From Calendula officinalis (lineage: Eukaryota > Streptophyta > Magnoliopsida > Asterales > Asteraceae): 64,000 bases of DNA. This document shows positions 23,770 through 36,181 of this stretch, piece after piece (positions within the stretch are counted from its first letter, which is position 1; each line of letters starts with the position of its first letter). Below the pieces are notes generated by a model. The model saw nothing but the letters and a program-made list of their open reading frames with translations. It made no database searches and was not told the DNA's origin. Position numbers and translations under genes: made by a program. Location of the stretch: NCBI GenBank assembly GCA_963853835.1, contig OY970828.1, positions 14,513,813 through 14,577,812 on the forward strand, in the 5' to 3' direction.

Positions 23770-26085
23770 TGTTGGGTCGCTGAAAGCAACCCCCATTGAA
23801 ATGGATTTAATGAATACAAACAGACTGAGAGAGCTAAAACAATCATAATCTAAGAAATTCATGTTGATTGAATGAGATTTGAAGATCAAGTATGTGTATT
23901 AGTGTGTGTTTTTGAGAGAGAGAGAGAGAGACATAGAGAGATGGAGGAGGGGGAATTAGCTTTCAAATGATCATGCAATTTAGAAAGTGCGGAAAGCTTA
24001 CAATTAGTGAGTACAATTAGTCCTTAAATACCATTTCACTAATTGTCATGGTTTAAGCTAATGACTTAGTTTAACACTTATAAAATGTGTCACAACTAAT
24101 CCCTAGACTATTGAATACAACATAAACTATCCTAACAATCTCCCCCTTTGTATCAATAGTCTGGATAACATATTCTTGAAGTCTTCTTCTCTAGCAAAGA
24201 CTGAAACTGAAAAGTAATTCGTTGAGTAATTTTGTTGGAGTATTAGCTTCAGCTTTTAATGATCAGTGAAAATAATACTTTTAATCGGCTTTTCAACCAA
24301 TAAAAAATATCTCAGAAGACTTCATGAAAATTGACGAAATGTAGACCCATAGATAGAGATGTTTAACAACGGAAGTCTTTTCTTGAAGTTGTGGCTTTGT
24401 CGATTTGTTATAATTCTTGATAATTGTTAATGAAGAAACATGTTGATAAAGTTTACGCTCCCCCTCAAACAAACAATTATTTCTTCACGGGAGTTGGATT
24501 AGACGAAAACAACTACATAAGTTGTTTCAATCTTTGGTTTCTTGTTTACTCCCCCTTAACCGGTGCATATGTCTTTTAAATGTGGCGTAAACTGGACTAA
24601 CGTATTGATAATCTCCTGAATATTGTAAGAATTTTTCTCTGAAAGTATCAATTCTTTATAAAAAGAATTTTTGTAATGTATCTTCTCCCCCTCATGATGG
24701 ATATGATTTATCGGATGCATCATGTAAAGCGTGAAGATCGACGAGTTGAAATTAGAAAGAATCTTCGAGTAAAGGAAGGAAATAAGGTGATTATGACGAA
24801 GCCCGCTGATAAAAATGTGTTGAATAATAATATATTCATTTTTTGAATGAATCAATATATAACACATTTTATCAGTTAAACCCAGATCGTAGTTGATAAG
24901 TCTATTGTTTATCGATTAATTCCGTGACTATTGTTGATGACATAAGAGTTCGATCGTTCATTTATCATTTGAGCTCTTGACCGTTCTTGAGAAGGTTAAC
25001 GTATGGTCATCAAATTTAGCATCTGACGTCTTTAACATTGTTTATGGTGTAGGAATACGGTCTAATATTCTATCGTTTAATTCTAGTTGACCGTTGTTGA
25101 TGACATGAAAGAACGGTATTGTAATTTTCATTTGATTCTCAGACCGTTGTTGATAATATTGGAGTACGGTCATCAAATCCTTGCACCATATTCAATCAGG
25201 GTAACCCGGGATCACATAGATTGTCCGTTAACACAATAGTTACAGAAACCGTGTGACCTACGTTCAGCATTGCCCTCTTGTTCAATATCAACAATCTCCA
25301 AGTGAGATGTCGATAGCATATGAGCTAGTCTCCGTGAAAATGAAACAAGTACTTTTTAAGAAATACTTGAGTGGTTGGGGGGGGGTGTTGTGCATTGCAT
25401 CACTAGGTCCATGATGTCTTTTTCAATATCAGAGAGCAACATATGCAACATGATAGAGACGTGGCTACCCGGCTTATAATCGGTTTGGTAAGGGTTTTTC
25501 GTTTTCTTTAACCCTGTCACACCCTCCTCACTCAAGCTCACTTTTTCAAATTTTCAACTACACCCTCGTTTCATGTCGCCATGTGTTTAGCTGATTTTCA
25601 CCCCATACTTCATTCCCCCTCTCAAACTTTACCTCAGCGCACCCCAAACAAGATCCTGTGATACTTGAATCTGCTCACCTAGACCTATGGACCCTCACAG
25701 TATGTCCTATATTGTAGGTGGCTCCTGGGGAAGATCATGCCGGTTATAGCAGATAATAGGAGTTATTTGAGAGTGAACTATAACGCTCATGTGCAATTGA
25801 TCAGCATTTACTATGTACGTTGTAAGAATGATTCACATGGATTTTTCATCGGAATTTTTTTATGTATTTCCAGTATAAGTTGTTGCCTTTTTGATTGATA
25901 ATTTTAGGCACAACAACTTGAACATTTTAGGTAATAACGGGCTCACATAGAGTAACCGTTAACACACCGCATGAATCGGTAGTCGTTTGCACAACCGTTG
26001 ATTCAAATGTGTGACATGCATTTAGAGTTGGCGTAATTTTAGCTCTAGAAGGATTTCCACTCAATCCTCTTAAAGCATCAGATTG
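23770..26085 (-). mobile_element. Degraded short-LTR retroelement, copy A (minus strand)
   Basis: A 368-bp LTR (23770-24137) begins on the minus strand with TGTTAGG and ends CCCAACA. The purine tract AGGGGGAGAT (24138-24147) lies just inside. The internal region to about 26085 matches the reverse complement of 48855-50381. No intact ORF remains. Several short repeats of the type ACCGTTGTTGATGACAT...GGTCATCAAAT lie at about 24900-25180. The other LTR is missing. Confidence 0.7.
23911..23938 (-). repeat. (GA)n microsatellite in LTR
   Basis: A GA-rich run inside the LTR of copy A. Confidence 0.85.
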
Positions 26086-26150
26086 TGATGCGACTATGAG
26101 ACTTTGGTCAGTATTGAGTTGGTACTGGCCAATACTTAGTCTCTATTTGG

Positions 26151-26275
<125 letters not shown>

Positions 26276-26280
26276 GAGTT

Positions 26281-27715
26281 TTAGAGTATTATAGAAATTC
26301 ATAACTGAGACTTTGTCAGATTCCCTTCTACCATCTGCAGTGCTCGGTGCTGGATCATTTGTGTGTTGATTTGAACCACCAGCACCTTCATTAGCTACTT
26401 CTCTTCTATCCTGAGCACCTTCCAGTGTGTGTTGCTCATACTGAAGCTCCACATCAAGAGGAACATGAGGTTCCTCAATTGGTTGAGCAATTGGTTCTGG
26501 TTCAGGACCTGAAAGGGCTGCAGTTGCAGCAATCACATTATGCTCTTGAAGAGAGAGAGACATTCAAAGATGGAGCATGTGCATGGTGCATGTCTTCTTC
26601 AGATGATAAGGCCCCCATCATTACTGGAGTCAAACTTCGTCTTCTTCTTCTTAGAACAAGAGGATGCACCTCGATTGACTCAGTATTAGTATCTGATGTA
26701 GTATGAGGAACATCAAGATCCTGTTCATGGTGTGGAATATGTGGTTGTTCTTGTCCTGGGTCTGGTTGAGCATCCATCATCGCAACATCTTGATCTGCAT
26801 TACCACCACCATCACCACCATCATCATCATTATCATCATCATTACCATCATCTGATTCAGTATCAGAATCATCTTCATCATCATCTTCTTCATCATTTAA
26901 ATGAGCCTGTACAATGGCCCACATGGAGTGACTCAGTACAGGTTCTCCTTCCCTTGGTCTGTGAAAGTATATCTTCTTATTTAGGGGAGGAAGATTAGCT
27001 CTTGGACTGTTGAATTCATCATAAACGTGTGCAGCCTTCGAACTTTGGAACATGAGGGATAGAAATCTGCAAAAAAAGGTACATTGAATTCTCTGATTTG
27101 AGCACTAACCAGAGTAGCTAGCTCATTGAATATCAGCCTTGCATAGTCAATGTCCCGACCATAGTACATGGCATGTACTATCTGCATCCCAAATTCATTG
27201 ATTTGGTCCAAAGCTCCAGTCTTGTGGGTCATACACCGAATGATTGTAGTAAAGAACACCCCACATTGGACCAAATTCATTTCGTTTAATGATACCCGTG
27301 GTTCCTCTGCGACCAATGAAAGGCAATCTGATCTGGCCTCTGTTCGATCAACAAAAGGCTCATACTGAGTGTGGGCGGGAAGTCGCAGTGTTTCCCGTAT
27401 AATAGCAGTTGAGACAAAAATCCTTCTTTGGTCACGAATAGCCCATCCAGTAATCATATCTGGAGAGTCGAGTCTTGCAGAGTACTAGAATTCACACAAC
27501 ATCTCTGGGTAAATTGCTCGAGGAGAGAGTGTCAACGCTCGAGTAATTGGACAGTTCTTCATGTAAGTGACTATGTGTGTGAATTCGGGGCAGGCCCAAG
27601 CTTGAGGAATATTGAAATTAGCAGTGATGTTGTTCCATGCAAACTTAGGCACTTCATCTTTTCTAAACTGGGTCGCCGGTGCAACATCAGGTGCGATGAA
27701 TCTGTAGTTTGCCAT
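26281..27715 (-). pseudogene. Extra ORF (aORF) downstream of pol, decayed copy
   Basis: The ORF starts at an ATG (27715) and reads about 75 codons to a TAG near 27485. It continues in 27457-26981 and, after a frameshift, 27053-26538 and 26563-26281. The N-terminal part follows the same order of motifs as the extra ORF at 55563: a hydrophobic/Pro N-segment, an F-Y/W-A position now a stop (probably TGG to TAG), then helical segments with R/H-C and NEF. The middle is a long acidic Asp/Glu run. Function is unknown. It lies on the sense strand after RNase H, where SIRE elements carry so-called envelope-like ORFs. Confidence 0.7.
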
Positions 27716-27837
27716 CTGCGATCTGAAATTAAGGAATTTCTTGCAAAGAGAGAGTGAATTCGTTAATCGCAGAGAGAAATTGGAGAAGAAAGAATGAAAT
27801 AACTGTTAGAAAGTTTTAAATGAAAGAGAAAAACGGT

Positions 27838-27845
27838 TATTTATA
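27838..27845 (-). promoter_or_regulatory. TATA box of the extra ORF (decayed SIRE)
   Basis: TATAAATA on the minus strand lies about 123-130 bp upstream of the ATG at 27715. A CT-rich stretch (TTCTTCTCCAATTTCTCTCT) lies between, like a plant 5' UTR. The other SIRE copy has a TATA box at the same spacing. Confidence 0.6.
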
Positions 27846-28143
27846 CTTAATTAGGCGATAATTTTGGTATTGGGAAGTAAAAACGGCTGAAATGACAACC
27901 TTATCCTGTTCCAACGATAACTTTCTTATTAAGAAAGGTTACCGTTGGGGAGTATAGGGTTTAGAATCAATTTAACACTCCTGGACTTCCAATACCGAGT
28001 TAAAAAAATTAAATTAAAAAAAATTAAAAGTATAAAAACATTTAATTTAACTTGGAAATTAATAAAAAATAAAAAATAATTGAATTTTGATAAATCAGAC
28101 GAGTGATACTGTGCTGGTCAGTATCAGAATTTTTTTAGAAGAT

Positions 28144-31100
28144 TTAAGGATTCAGCATGCCCAATTTCCATAGTAGATACATAAACCTTTCTTCAGAGAG
28201 AGGTTTAGTAAACACATCAGCCAATTGGTCTTCTATGGGAACTAAATCTACCTCAACCTTACCCTTTTCCACATTATCTCGAATAAAGTGGTGTCTGATA
28301 TCAATGTGCTTTGTTCTTGAGTGATGGACTCGGTTCTCAGTGATAGCAATAGCACTCTTGTTATCACAATGAATGGGTGTCTTCTGAAAGTTGGACCCAT
28401 AGTCCATAAGTTGACACTGCATCCATAAGAGTTGAGCAAAACAACTTACTGCATCAACATATTCTGCTTCTGCTGTGGAAGTTGCTACTGAGTTTTGCTT
28501 CTTGGATGACCAACCAACTAACCTTCCACCAAGGAATTGACATCCTCCACTTGTGCTCTTTCTGTCCAACCTGCAACCTGCAAAGTCTGCATCTGTATAC
28601 CCTTCAAGGTCAAAGTCTGAGTCTTTGGGATACCAAAGACCCATGTTAGTAGTACCTGAAAGATATCTAAAGATACGCTTAACAGCTTTCATATGTGATT
28701 CCCAAAGCCTGATACCGAGCACACAAACATGTTGCAAATATGATATCAGGCCTGCTAGCTGTTAAGTAAAGTAAGGAACCAATCATACCTTGGTATGTGG
28801 ATTGACATACTGGCTTATCAGTCTCATCCTTACTTATTTTATCCTGAGTACCCATAGGTAATGTGCATGGAAGATGAATTTTCAAACTTATATTTCTTCA
28901 GCATGTCATGCACATACTTACTTTGGTTTATAAATGTGCCATCAGGCTTTTGATCGACTTGTAAACCAAGAAAATAAGTAAGTTCCCCCATCATACTCAT
29001 GTGATACTTAGATGACATTATCTTAGCTAACCAATCACACATAGACTTGTCAGTGGAGCCAAAGATAATATCATCTACATATATCTAAATAAGTAGAATA
29101 TCAGAACCTTTCCTTTTTGAAAATAAAGTTTTATCAATTTTACCTCTTATAAATTTATTTTCAATTAGATACCCAGACATGGTATCATACCAGGCTTTGG
29201 GAGCTTGTTTGAGCCCATACAAAGTTTTATCAAGCTTGAAAACATAATTAGGAAATTTAGAATCAACAAAAACTGGTGGTTGTTTAACATAAACTTCCTC
29301 TTGTAGTTTTCCATTCAGAAAGGCACTCTTGACATCCATCTGATAAACTTTGTAGTTCTTGAAAGCTGCATATGCAAGATACAGCCTAATAGCTTCAGTG
29401 CTTGCAACTGGTGCAAAGGTTTCATCATAGTCAATGCCTTCTTCATGTCTGTAACCCTGAGCAACCAGTCTTGCATTGTTTCTGATTACAACACCATCCT
29501 TGTCCATCTTGTTTTTGAACATCCACTTAGTACCAATAATAGTTTTGCCCGCAAGGAGTGGTACTAAGTTCCATACCTTGTTTCTCTCAAATTCTGTAAG
29601 CTCTTCTTGCATTACTTCTACCCAGTCTTCATATAATAAAGCTTCATCAACTTTCTTTGGTTCCATGGTAGATAGAAAACTTGAGAAGAAACAAAAATTG
29701 GCAGTGGCATGGGGTTCAAAAGCTAACTTTCTTCTTGTTTGGACACCTTGTTCAATTGGACCAATAATATTTGAGTGAGGATGGTCTCTATGTTCCCATA
29801 GATTGTTTCCTAAGGGAGCATTTGAAGCAAGGTCAACAATATCTTGTTGAACTGGGGTGATGTCTGTCTGATACAGATCTGAAGTTTGTTCAGTATTAGA
29901 CAATTCTGGTTGTTGTTCTTCTTCATTTTGCAGATCTGAGGTGGAGTCTTGGGAAGTATTGGATGTTTCACCTTCTTCATATGTGGAGTTGTTCAGATCA
30001 ATTATTGGGAACTCAGTATTGGGGTCCTTAGAGATGGTAACCTCAGTATTTGTTGCAGTTTTATCATTTTGAGTTCTGAATTGATCAGTATCACTCATAC
30101 CATGTTCAACATAGTATGGGTGAGACTTGGGTTGGTCAGCATTGGAGTTTTCTGGATTGCATATGGTTTCTAAACCGCTTATGTCCTCCTGTGCTGAATC
30201 AGAATGCACATCCGGATTTTCATCAAACGTAACATGGATAGATTCTTCAATCACCTTTGTAGACAGAATAAACACTCTGAAGGCTTTAGAGTGTGGTGAT
30301 TATCCCATGAACACACCTTCATTTGCTTTGGGAGCAAATTTGTTGAGATTTTGTTTAGTACTGAGTACAAAACATTTACTCCTAAAGATGTGGAAATATT
30401 CCACATTAGGAACCCTGCCATGATATCATAAGGAGTCTTGTGATGTCTCTGGACTATTGTGGCTCTGATGTGTGTAAAGTTAGCACAATTTACCGCTTCA
30501 GCCCAGAAGCTCAGTGCCAGTCCAGCATGGCATAACAAAGTTCTTGCAGCTTCAATCAATGTTCTATTTTTCCTTTCTACAACACCATTTTGTTGTGGTG
30601 TGTAGGTTGCAGAGAAGTTTTGTACAATTCCTTTGTCTTCACAGAAATCTGCTAATACTGTGTTCTTGAACTCAGTACCATGGTCACTTCTGAGTTGTTT
30701 GATGAAGACACTAATTTCTGTGGTAGTATATGATTTGGTCTTTTGGAAGATGACCCAAGTGTATCTTGAGTATTCATCAACCATGACCAGTGTATAGATC
30801 TTTTTGCCCAGAGATGGTGTACTGATGGGGCCAAAAAGATCCATATGTATCATGGTAAGAGGTTCATTTATTGAGTGATTGACTTTTGATTTAAATGAAC
30901 TCTTCTTCTGCTTGCCCATTTCACATGATGTACACAACTTATCTTTAGAAAAAGTAATTGTGGGCAACCCTCTCACCAACTTCTTCATACTGAGCTCGTT
31001 GATATTTCTGAAATTTATGTGAGAGAGTTTCTTGTGCCACATCCAGTTCCGTTCTGGATTGACTTTAGAAAGCAGGCAGACTCGAATAGTAGGGTCTAGT

Positions 31101-31459
31101 TCAGACAGGTTGACCACATAGACATCTTTCTCTCTTAGAGCAATGAGTACAAGTTGTCCTTTGTCATTGTAGATAATTCCTGCAGTCTTCCTGAAGCGAG
31201 CTTCATTGTCATCATCACACATCTGCTTGATATTGAGCAGATTGTGTTTCAGACCCTCTATATAGGCAACTCTTTTAAAAGTTATGTTTCCTGCCTTGAT
31301 CACTCCATATCCTCTTGTTTTTCCTACTGAATCATCCCCAAACTTGACAGAATGACCCTTCTCTGGTGTATAGTTTAGAAGGTACTCCATACTGCCAGTC
31401 ATGTGTCTTGAGCAGCCACTATGTAAGTACCATTTTCTGTCACCCTGCACAAGACACAA
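28144..31459 (-). pseudogene. Copia Pol (protease-integrase-RT-RNase H), decayed
   Basis: Protease lies near 31430, where the catalytic motif reads HSG instead of DSG and is dead. The zinc-binding and integrase segments (31020-30420) keep MDLFG, SDHGTEF and VERKNRTLIEAARTLL but have lost a few residues before SDHGTEF. RT (29660-28840) has KARLVAQGY-like, KVYQMDVKSAFLNG and YVDD; a TAG just before YVDD (29085) is probably CAG to TAG. RNase H (28737-28144) is intact, with TDADFAG, AEAEY and KHIDIRHHFIRD. Frameshifts lie near 30260, 29040, 28860 and 28710. The sequence is close in type to the SIRE pol at 56115-59627. Confidence 0.9.
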
Positions 31460-31653
31460 AATTATGATTAGTTCTTTTTAAGAACCCATTTTTGAATGGG
31501 ACCTTTGGTAGGAGAAACATGTTTAGACTTGATCTCTTTAGATGGAGAGGTCAGTATCACTTCAGGGGAAACCTTGGAGGTTTTCTTTGGTGATACTGAT
31601 TTGGATTCTCTCTTTTTCTTTGGTACTGAGTACCTATGACTTGAGAGATCAGT

Positions 31654-34028
31654 TCAGCATTCATCTCCTTTATGACCAGTATGGTGACATCTATAACATT
31701 TTCTAGGTCTATTTCTGAACATGTTTTCATATGGAATTTTAGAATTTTGTTTTTCTTTTGGTTGACCAGTATGAGTAAGTTTTGCAAACTTTTGACTTAA
31801 GACTTTGATCTGATCACCAATAGATTTTAAAATGTTACTTTTGTCATTTTTCATGGGTGGTTTAATATTATTTTTAACCGGTTTAGGAGGAGATGGATCT
31901 GGTTTCTTCTTTTCATTTGGCAAAGAAGTCTTATTATTTTTAGACTTCTTGCTTTTGCCACTTGAAGATCCTGTTGAAGTTGATTTTTGATTATCATGTT
32001 TTAAAATAACAACTTTAACAGGCTCTTTAGGTTCTTAAGTACATGATTTTTTTGTTCCTGCAACTTCAGTATCAGTTAAAACACTAGAAGTAGAAGTAGT
32101 CTCATTTTCATTATATTTAGAAAAGTAGTTGTATTAAACAATAATTCAAATGGAGGAACAACAGTTGTGTCGTACTGCACTATTTCGGGTTAAGTATCAG
32201 AAATTTCTTATAAAGGAAATTCAATACTGAGCTCTCGTAGTTCAGTATAGCACTTTGAACACATAGATGGACCAATCGGTTTATCAAAAATGATTTTGTC
32301 CTCATCATCTGACTCAGTTTGACATCCAACTTCACAAAATGTTTTTGATTTTACAAACTGAATAGGGTTCATATCAGAAAATTCTTCAAATAAATCAGCA
32401 AAATTATTTCTATTTTTTAACTGAGGATCAACATCAAGTGCAACCCTCACATTTTCTGGAAATTGTTGATTTAGACATTTATTTAATTTAATAGAGGCAT
32501 TTCCCCAAGATTTACACTGTTTTTCAAAATTTTCTTTTTCCAGTTTGTGTAAATGAGCTTTATCAGCTAATCTTTGGTTCATGTCTTGTAAGTTCAAAAA
32601 ATTTAGTTCTAAATCTTTGAATTTTGCTAATTTATCTATTGTTCATTATTTACCCTTTCAAGTTCAAGAATAGTTAATTTTAAAGCTTTTTCTTTCTGTA
32701 CTAAAGTTTTAAGATCAACAATCACGTACTCAAAAATCTTATCTTTTTCATTCATTGAATAAGTTTGAAAGGAACTCACCTTGTACAACAGAGTGGAATC
32801 CCAATCAGTATGAACACTCATCCTCTCAGCTTCTTTTATATCCTTCTCAAAGGAGCTCTTCAAGTCTTCTTCAGTGAAAGCCATAAAGGCTTTGTTTTCA
32901 ACTTCTTCCTCATCATCACCGAGCTCTTCATCCATCCAAGCTTCAGAGTAAAGTGTCTGATGAGGTGCTCCATTCCCTGCTGCACCCTTGCCTTTGCTCC
33001 AGTTCTTCAACTTGACATACTTGTCCCTATACCGTTTAGCTCGGTATGCAATCTTGTCATTCCGATCAGTTTCAGTTGACTTAGTATGACAGTTGGCAGC
33101 AATGTGTCCAGGCTTTCCACACCTGTAGCATAGACCTGATCTTGGGTCAGTATTGGAAGAGCTAACACCCAACCTCTTCTTCTTCAACGGATCCAGATTC
33201 ATGGACATGAGAGCCATTTGAGTTTCAAGCTCCTCTGCCTCAGCATCAGCAAGATCAACCTCTGCCTCTTCAGGCTCAGTGACAGTATAAGCCTGTTGCA
33301 CAAATAAAGACATGCCAGTGGAAGTCTTGTCAGTTTTCTTCCAGTTGATCAGTCTTGCAGCGTTGTTCTCCTCATGATTCAACATTAAACCATACAATGT
33401 TTGAAGAGTGTATGTTTCAATGTTGTTAGTAGCATTGACAGAGTTTGTCATGTCAAGGAATTGTTGAGGAAGACTGTCCAGAAACTTTTGAACAAGTTCT
33501 CCTTCCTCCTTCACAATCCCTACACTGATGAGATCATGGATAACAGTATTGAACTATTTATAGAGAGTGGTGATGTCTTCATTAGGCTTTGAGAAAAGTT
33601 TTCATACTTCCTTCTCATGTTGCTCTTTCTCTGCAACTTCACCTTAGTTATGCCTTCATAGGTGACTAAAAAGCTATCCCACATAGCCTTTGCAGTTGGC
33701 AATTTCATAATTGCATTTAGTATTTCTTTGGTAACTCCATTATCAATCACCCCCTTCGCTCTGGAGTCCAGACTGTACAACTGACGGTCAGTATCAGTCC
33801 ATGTATGCTTCAATTTTGGAACTGTTCTTGTGCTTTAGGAGCATCATCAGTAGCTGCAAGGGGTTCCACGGTTTGTGGGATGATGGGACCATCAGACAGT
33901 GTTGTGAGCATTTCATGATGAATGGACTCATGATACCATTGAACTTTTAGTTTCCATTGATGTAAGTCGTTGCCATCAAATATTGGCACTCCCTTTACAG
34001 ACATAACTGGTGCAACAATGGAAGACAT
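31654..34028 (-). pseudogene. Copia Gag (SIRE type), decayed
   Basis: The reading starts at 34028 (MSSIVAPVMSVKGVPIFDGN) and passes through frameshifts near 33812 and 33517. The UBN2-like helical region is followed by a first zinc knuckle CYRCGKPGHIAANC near 33110, an acidic ENKAFMAFTEED block, a coiled-coil stretch (32760-32400) and a second CX2CX4HX4C knuckle near 31670. This fuller gag shows what is missing from the gag of the young element at 60269-61516. Confidence 0.8.
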
Positions 34029-34112
34029 TCTTGATTTAGTAGGTTGGGAAGGGTATGTATAAGGAATGGCTGCCAGGGTAAGAGATCGACTAAATAAGAG
34101 TATATTTAGCCT

Positions 34113-34124
34113 GCTCTGATAAAC
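34113..34124 (-). other. Primer binding site relic
   Basis: The minus strand reads TTTATCAGAGC where TGGTATCAGAGC is usual. It sits next to the inner end of the LTR. Confidence 0.5.
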
Positions 34125-34131
34125 CCCGGTT

Positions 34132-34532
34132 TGTATATTATTTAGATAGAATTAGAATACTTAAGACAAATAATGTATTGAACACAAGATTATAGTCAAA
34201 TGTAATATTCCACTAAGTGTGGCTTGTTGCGGAAAAACAAGACCACTGAACAATTACAAAGTATATGAATGAACGTGTAAATTGGTGTTTACTCCTTTGC
34301 CAAGTGATCTCTATTTATAATGATATAGAAATCTTACAAGATGGACAAAGGAGTAACGGAAGGACCGGACAAGGAAAATGACTAAGATCAAGGGATTTGA
34401 TCTAGTCAGTTACATATGAGAATGTAACTCAGTCTTCCACTCAGTATTGGATTTCCAATACTGAATTCTGATACTGACTGGCCAATACTGCCCACTCAGT
34501 ACCACACCGAGACTTAGCTAATATATTCTACA
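34132..34532 (-). repeat. 5' LTR of the decayed SIRE element
   Basis: Boundaries TGTAGAAT...ATATACA (minus strand) are inferred and may be off by some bases at the inner end. At 34440-34500 there is a cluster of CAGTATTGG and its inverse CCAATACTG, plus GATACTGAC and CAGTACC. Confidence 0.55.
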
Positions 34533-34559
34533 AACTAATCTAAGCTAGTCTAGGTTGTC

Positions 34560-35319
34560 TTGTTATCTTAAGATCCTAATGGGGTAAGGCTTTTTGCCTT
34601 GATAGTGCTTGGCAGAATAGGAATCAAGAGGTTTATGGTTTGTGTATTGGGTAGTATTTATATAGGTTAAGGCAATAAGAGTTTGTGTCAAGATCAAGAG
34701 GAACAAGATAAGCATCAAGGAAAACGAATCATGGCCAACACCCCAAGGGTGTTTCGGCCGAGCATGGATCACGAGCAAGGGGGATCTCGGCCACTTAGGT
34801 GGTCGGGACAATGAACCAATGTGTCGGGTTTTCAGGGACTAGTTCGATACGAGTCGCATTTATTTAATTATGTTTGTTTATTGTGTAACTAATATAAAGT
34901 TACTATTTTTAGAAATGTTTTAGCTCAAGAGTGTCACCATTAATAAAACAAAATGTTGTGTTGACTAAGATAGTCAAACACTGATGTATGGTGAAAATAT
35001 AATTGTTTTGTTGTGTGTTTGGATGCCAGAAATAGAAATGTTTTAAAATACAAACTTTCTAAATAAGGGGAGTTTAGAAGTGAAATGAAATTACATACTG
35101 GAAATATCGAGTTGTCACATTCTCCCCTAGTTGAAGAAATTTCATCCCGAAATTTAAGACGAAGAACGAACAAGAGAGACAACGAGAAATAGATGAGGAT
35201 ATTTTTTTCGCATTTGATCTTCACGTTCCCACGTGAATTTGGGACCTCTTTGGGAGTTCCATTTGACTTTGACGATTTTGATCTTGCTTCTTCTTAACTT
35301 TTGCTCTTTTGCTCGTGTG
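34560..35319 (-). mobile_element. Chromovirus fragment (pol end plus LTR start), minus strand
   Basis: From 35319 to about 35165 the minus strand encodes a chromovirus Pol C-terminus (WNSQRGPKFTWEREDQMRKK). Then comes the polypurine tract and at 35118 the LTR start TGTGACAACTCGATATTTC, followed by about 555 bp of LTR. It is the same family as 36182-46989 but diverged. It stops abruptly at about 35319. Confidence 0.8.
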
Positions 35320-36065
35320 TGTTAGATTTCGGGGGTAAATGGGATGATCATTTACCGTTAGTCGAGTTCTCGTATAATAATAATTATCATTCGAGTATTA
35401 AGATTCCGCCTTATGAGGCGTTGTAAGGGAGAAAATGTAGCACTCCATCTTGTTGGCTAGAAGCGGGAGAGACAAAGCTCACAGGTCTCGAAATTGTGAA
35501 AGTGACGAATGGAAAGATTGGTATAATACAAGCCAACATGAAAGCCGCTCAAGATAAACAACGAAGTTATTCCGGTTTGAAGAAGAGACCATACGACTTG
35601 GATGTTGGTGATATGGTAATGTTGAAAGTGTCACCTTGGAAAGGTATAATGCAGTTTGGAAAGAAAGGGAAGCTGAGTCCGAGATATGTCGGGCCATTTA
35701 AAATCTTGAAACGGATTGGACTTCAAGCATTTAAGTTGGAACTTCCACCCGAGCTTCAAGGTGTGCATGACACCATTCACGTTAGTTATTTGAAGAAGTT
35801 TATAAGGGAGGTGGATAATATCATTCCATTGAAAGAGTTGCGGGTTGATGCCCCGAACCGGTTGATTGAGGAACCCAAAGCTATATTAGAAACAAAGACA
35901 AAGAAGCTTCGGAACAAAGAGATTGAGTTGGTGTTGGTCAACTGGTAGCATTCTCTTGGACCAAATTTGACTTAGGAAGTCAAAAACGAGATTCGGAAAA
36001 GGTATCCGGACTTCGTGAACTATGATAAGATTCCGAGGACGGAATCTTCTTAAGGGGTAGATAGT
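35320..36065 (+). pseudogene. Second gypsy family: integrase C-terminus and chromodomain-like end, decayed
   Basis: The reading starts mid-integrase (CVLDFGGKWDDHLPLVEFSY), passes the GPY/F-like region (VGDMVMLKVSPWKG...LSPRYVGPFKI) at 35590-35720 and ends in a chromodomain-like tail with stops at 35947 and about 35972. RKRYPDFVN follows. It differs clearly in sequence from the neighbouring chromovirus. Its 5' part is missing, and it abuts the minus-strand fragment head to head near 35320. Confidence 0.75.
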
Positions 36066-36181
36066 TGTAACGGCACGAATTTTGTAAATAAATTATGTAA
36101 AAATATGATAATTATGGATAAATCATATAAAACACGTGGAAATTGGTTTCTTGTCATTTGGACACTGTTTGATATGGTTAA

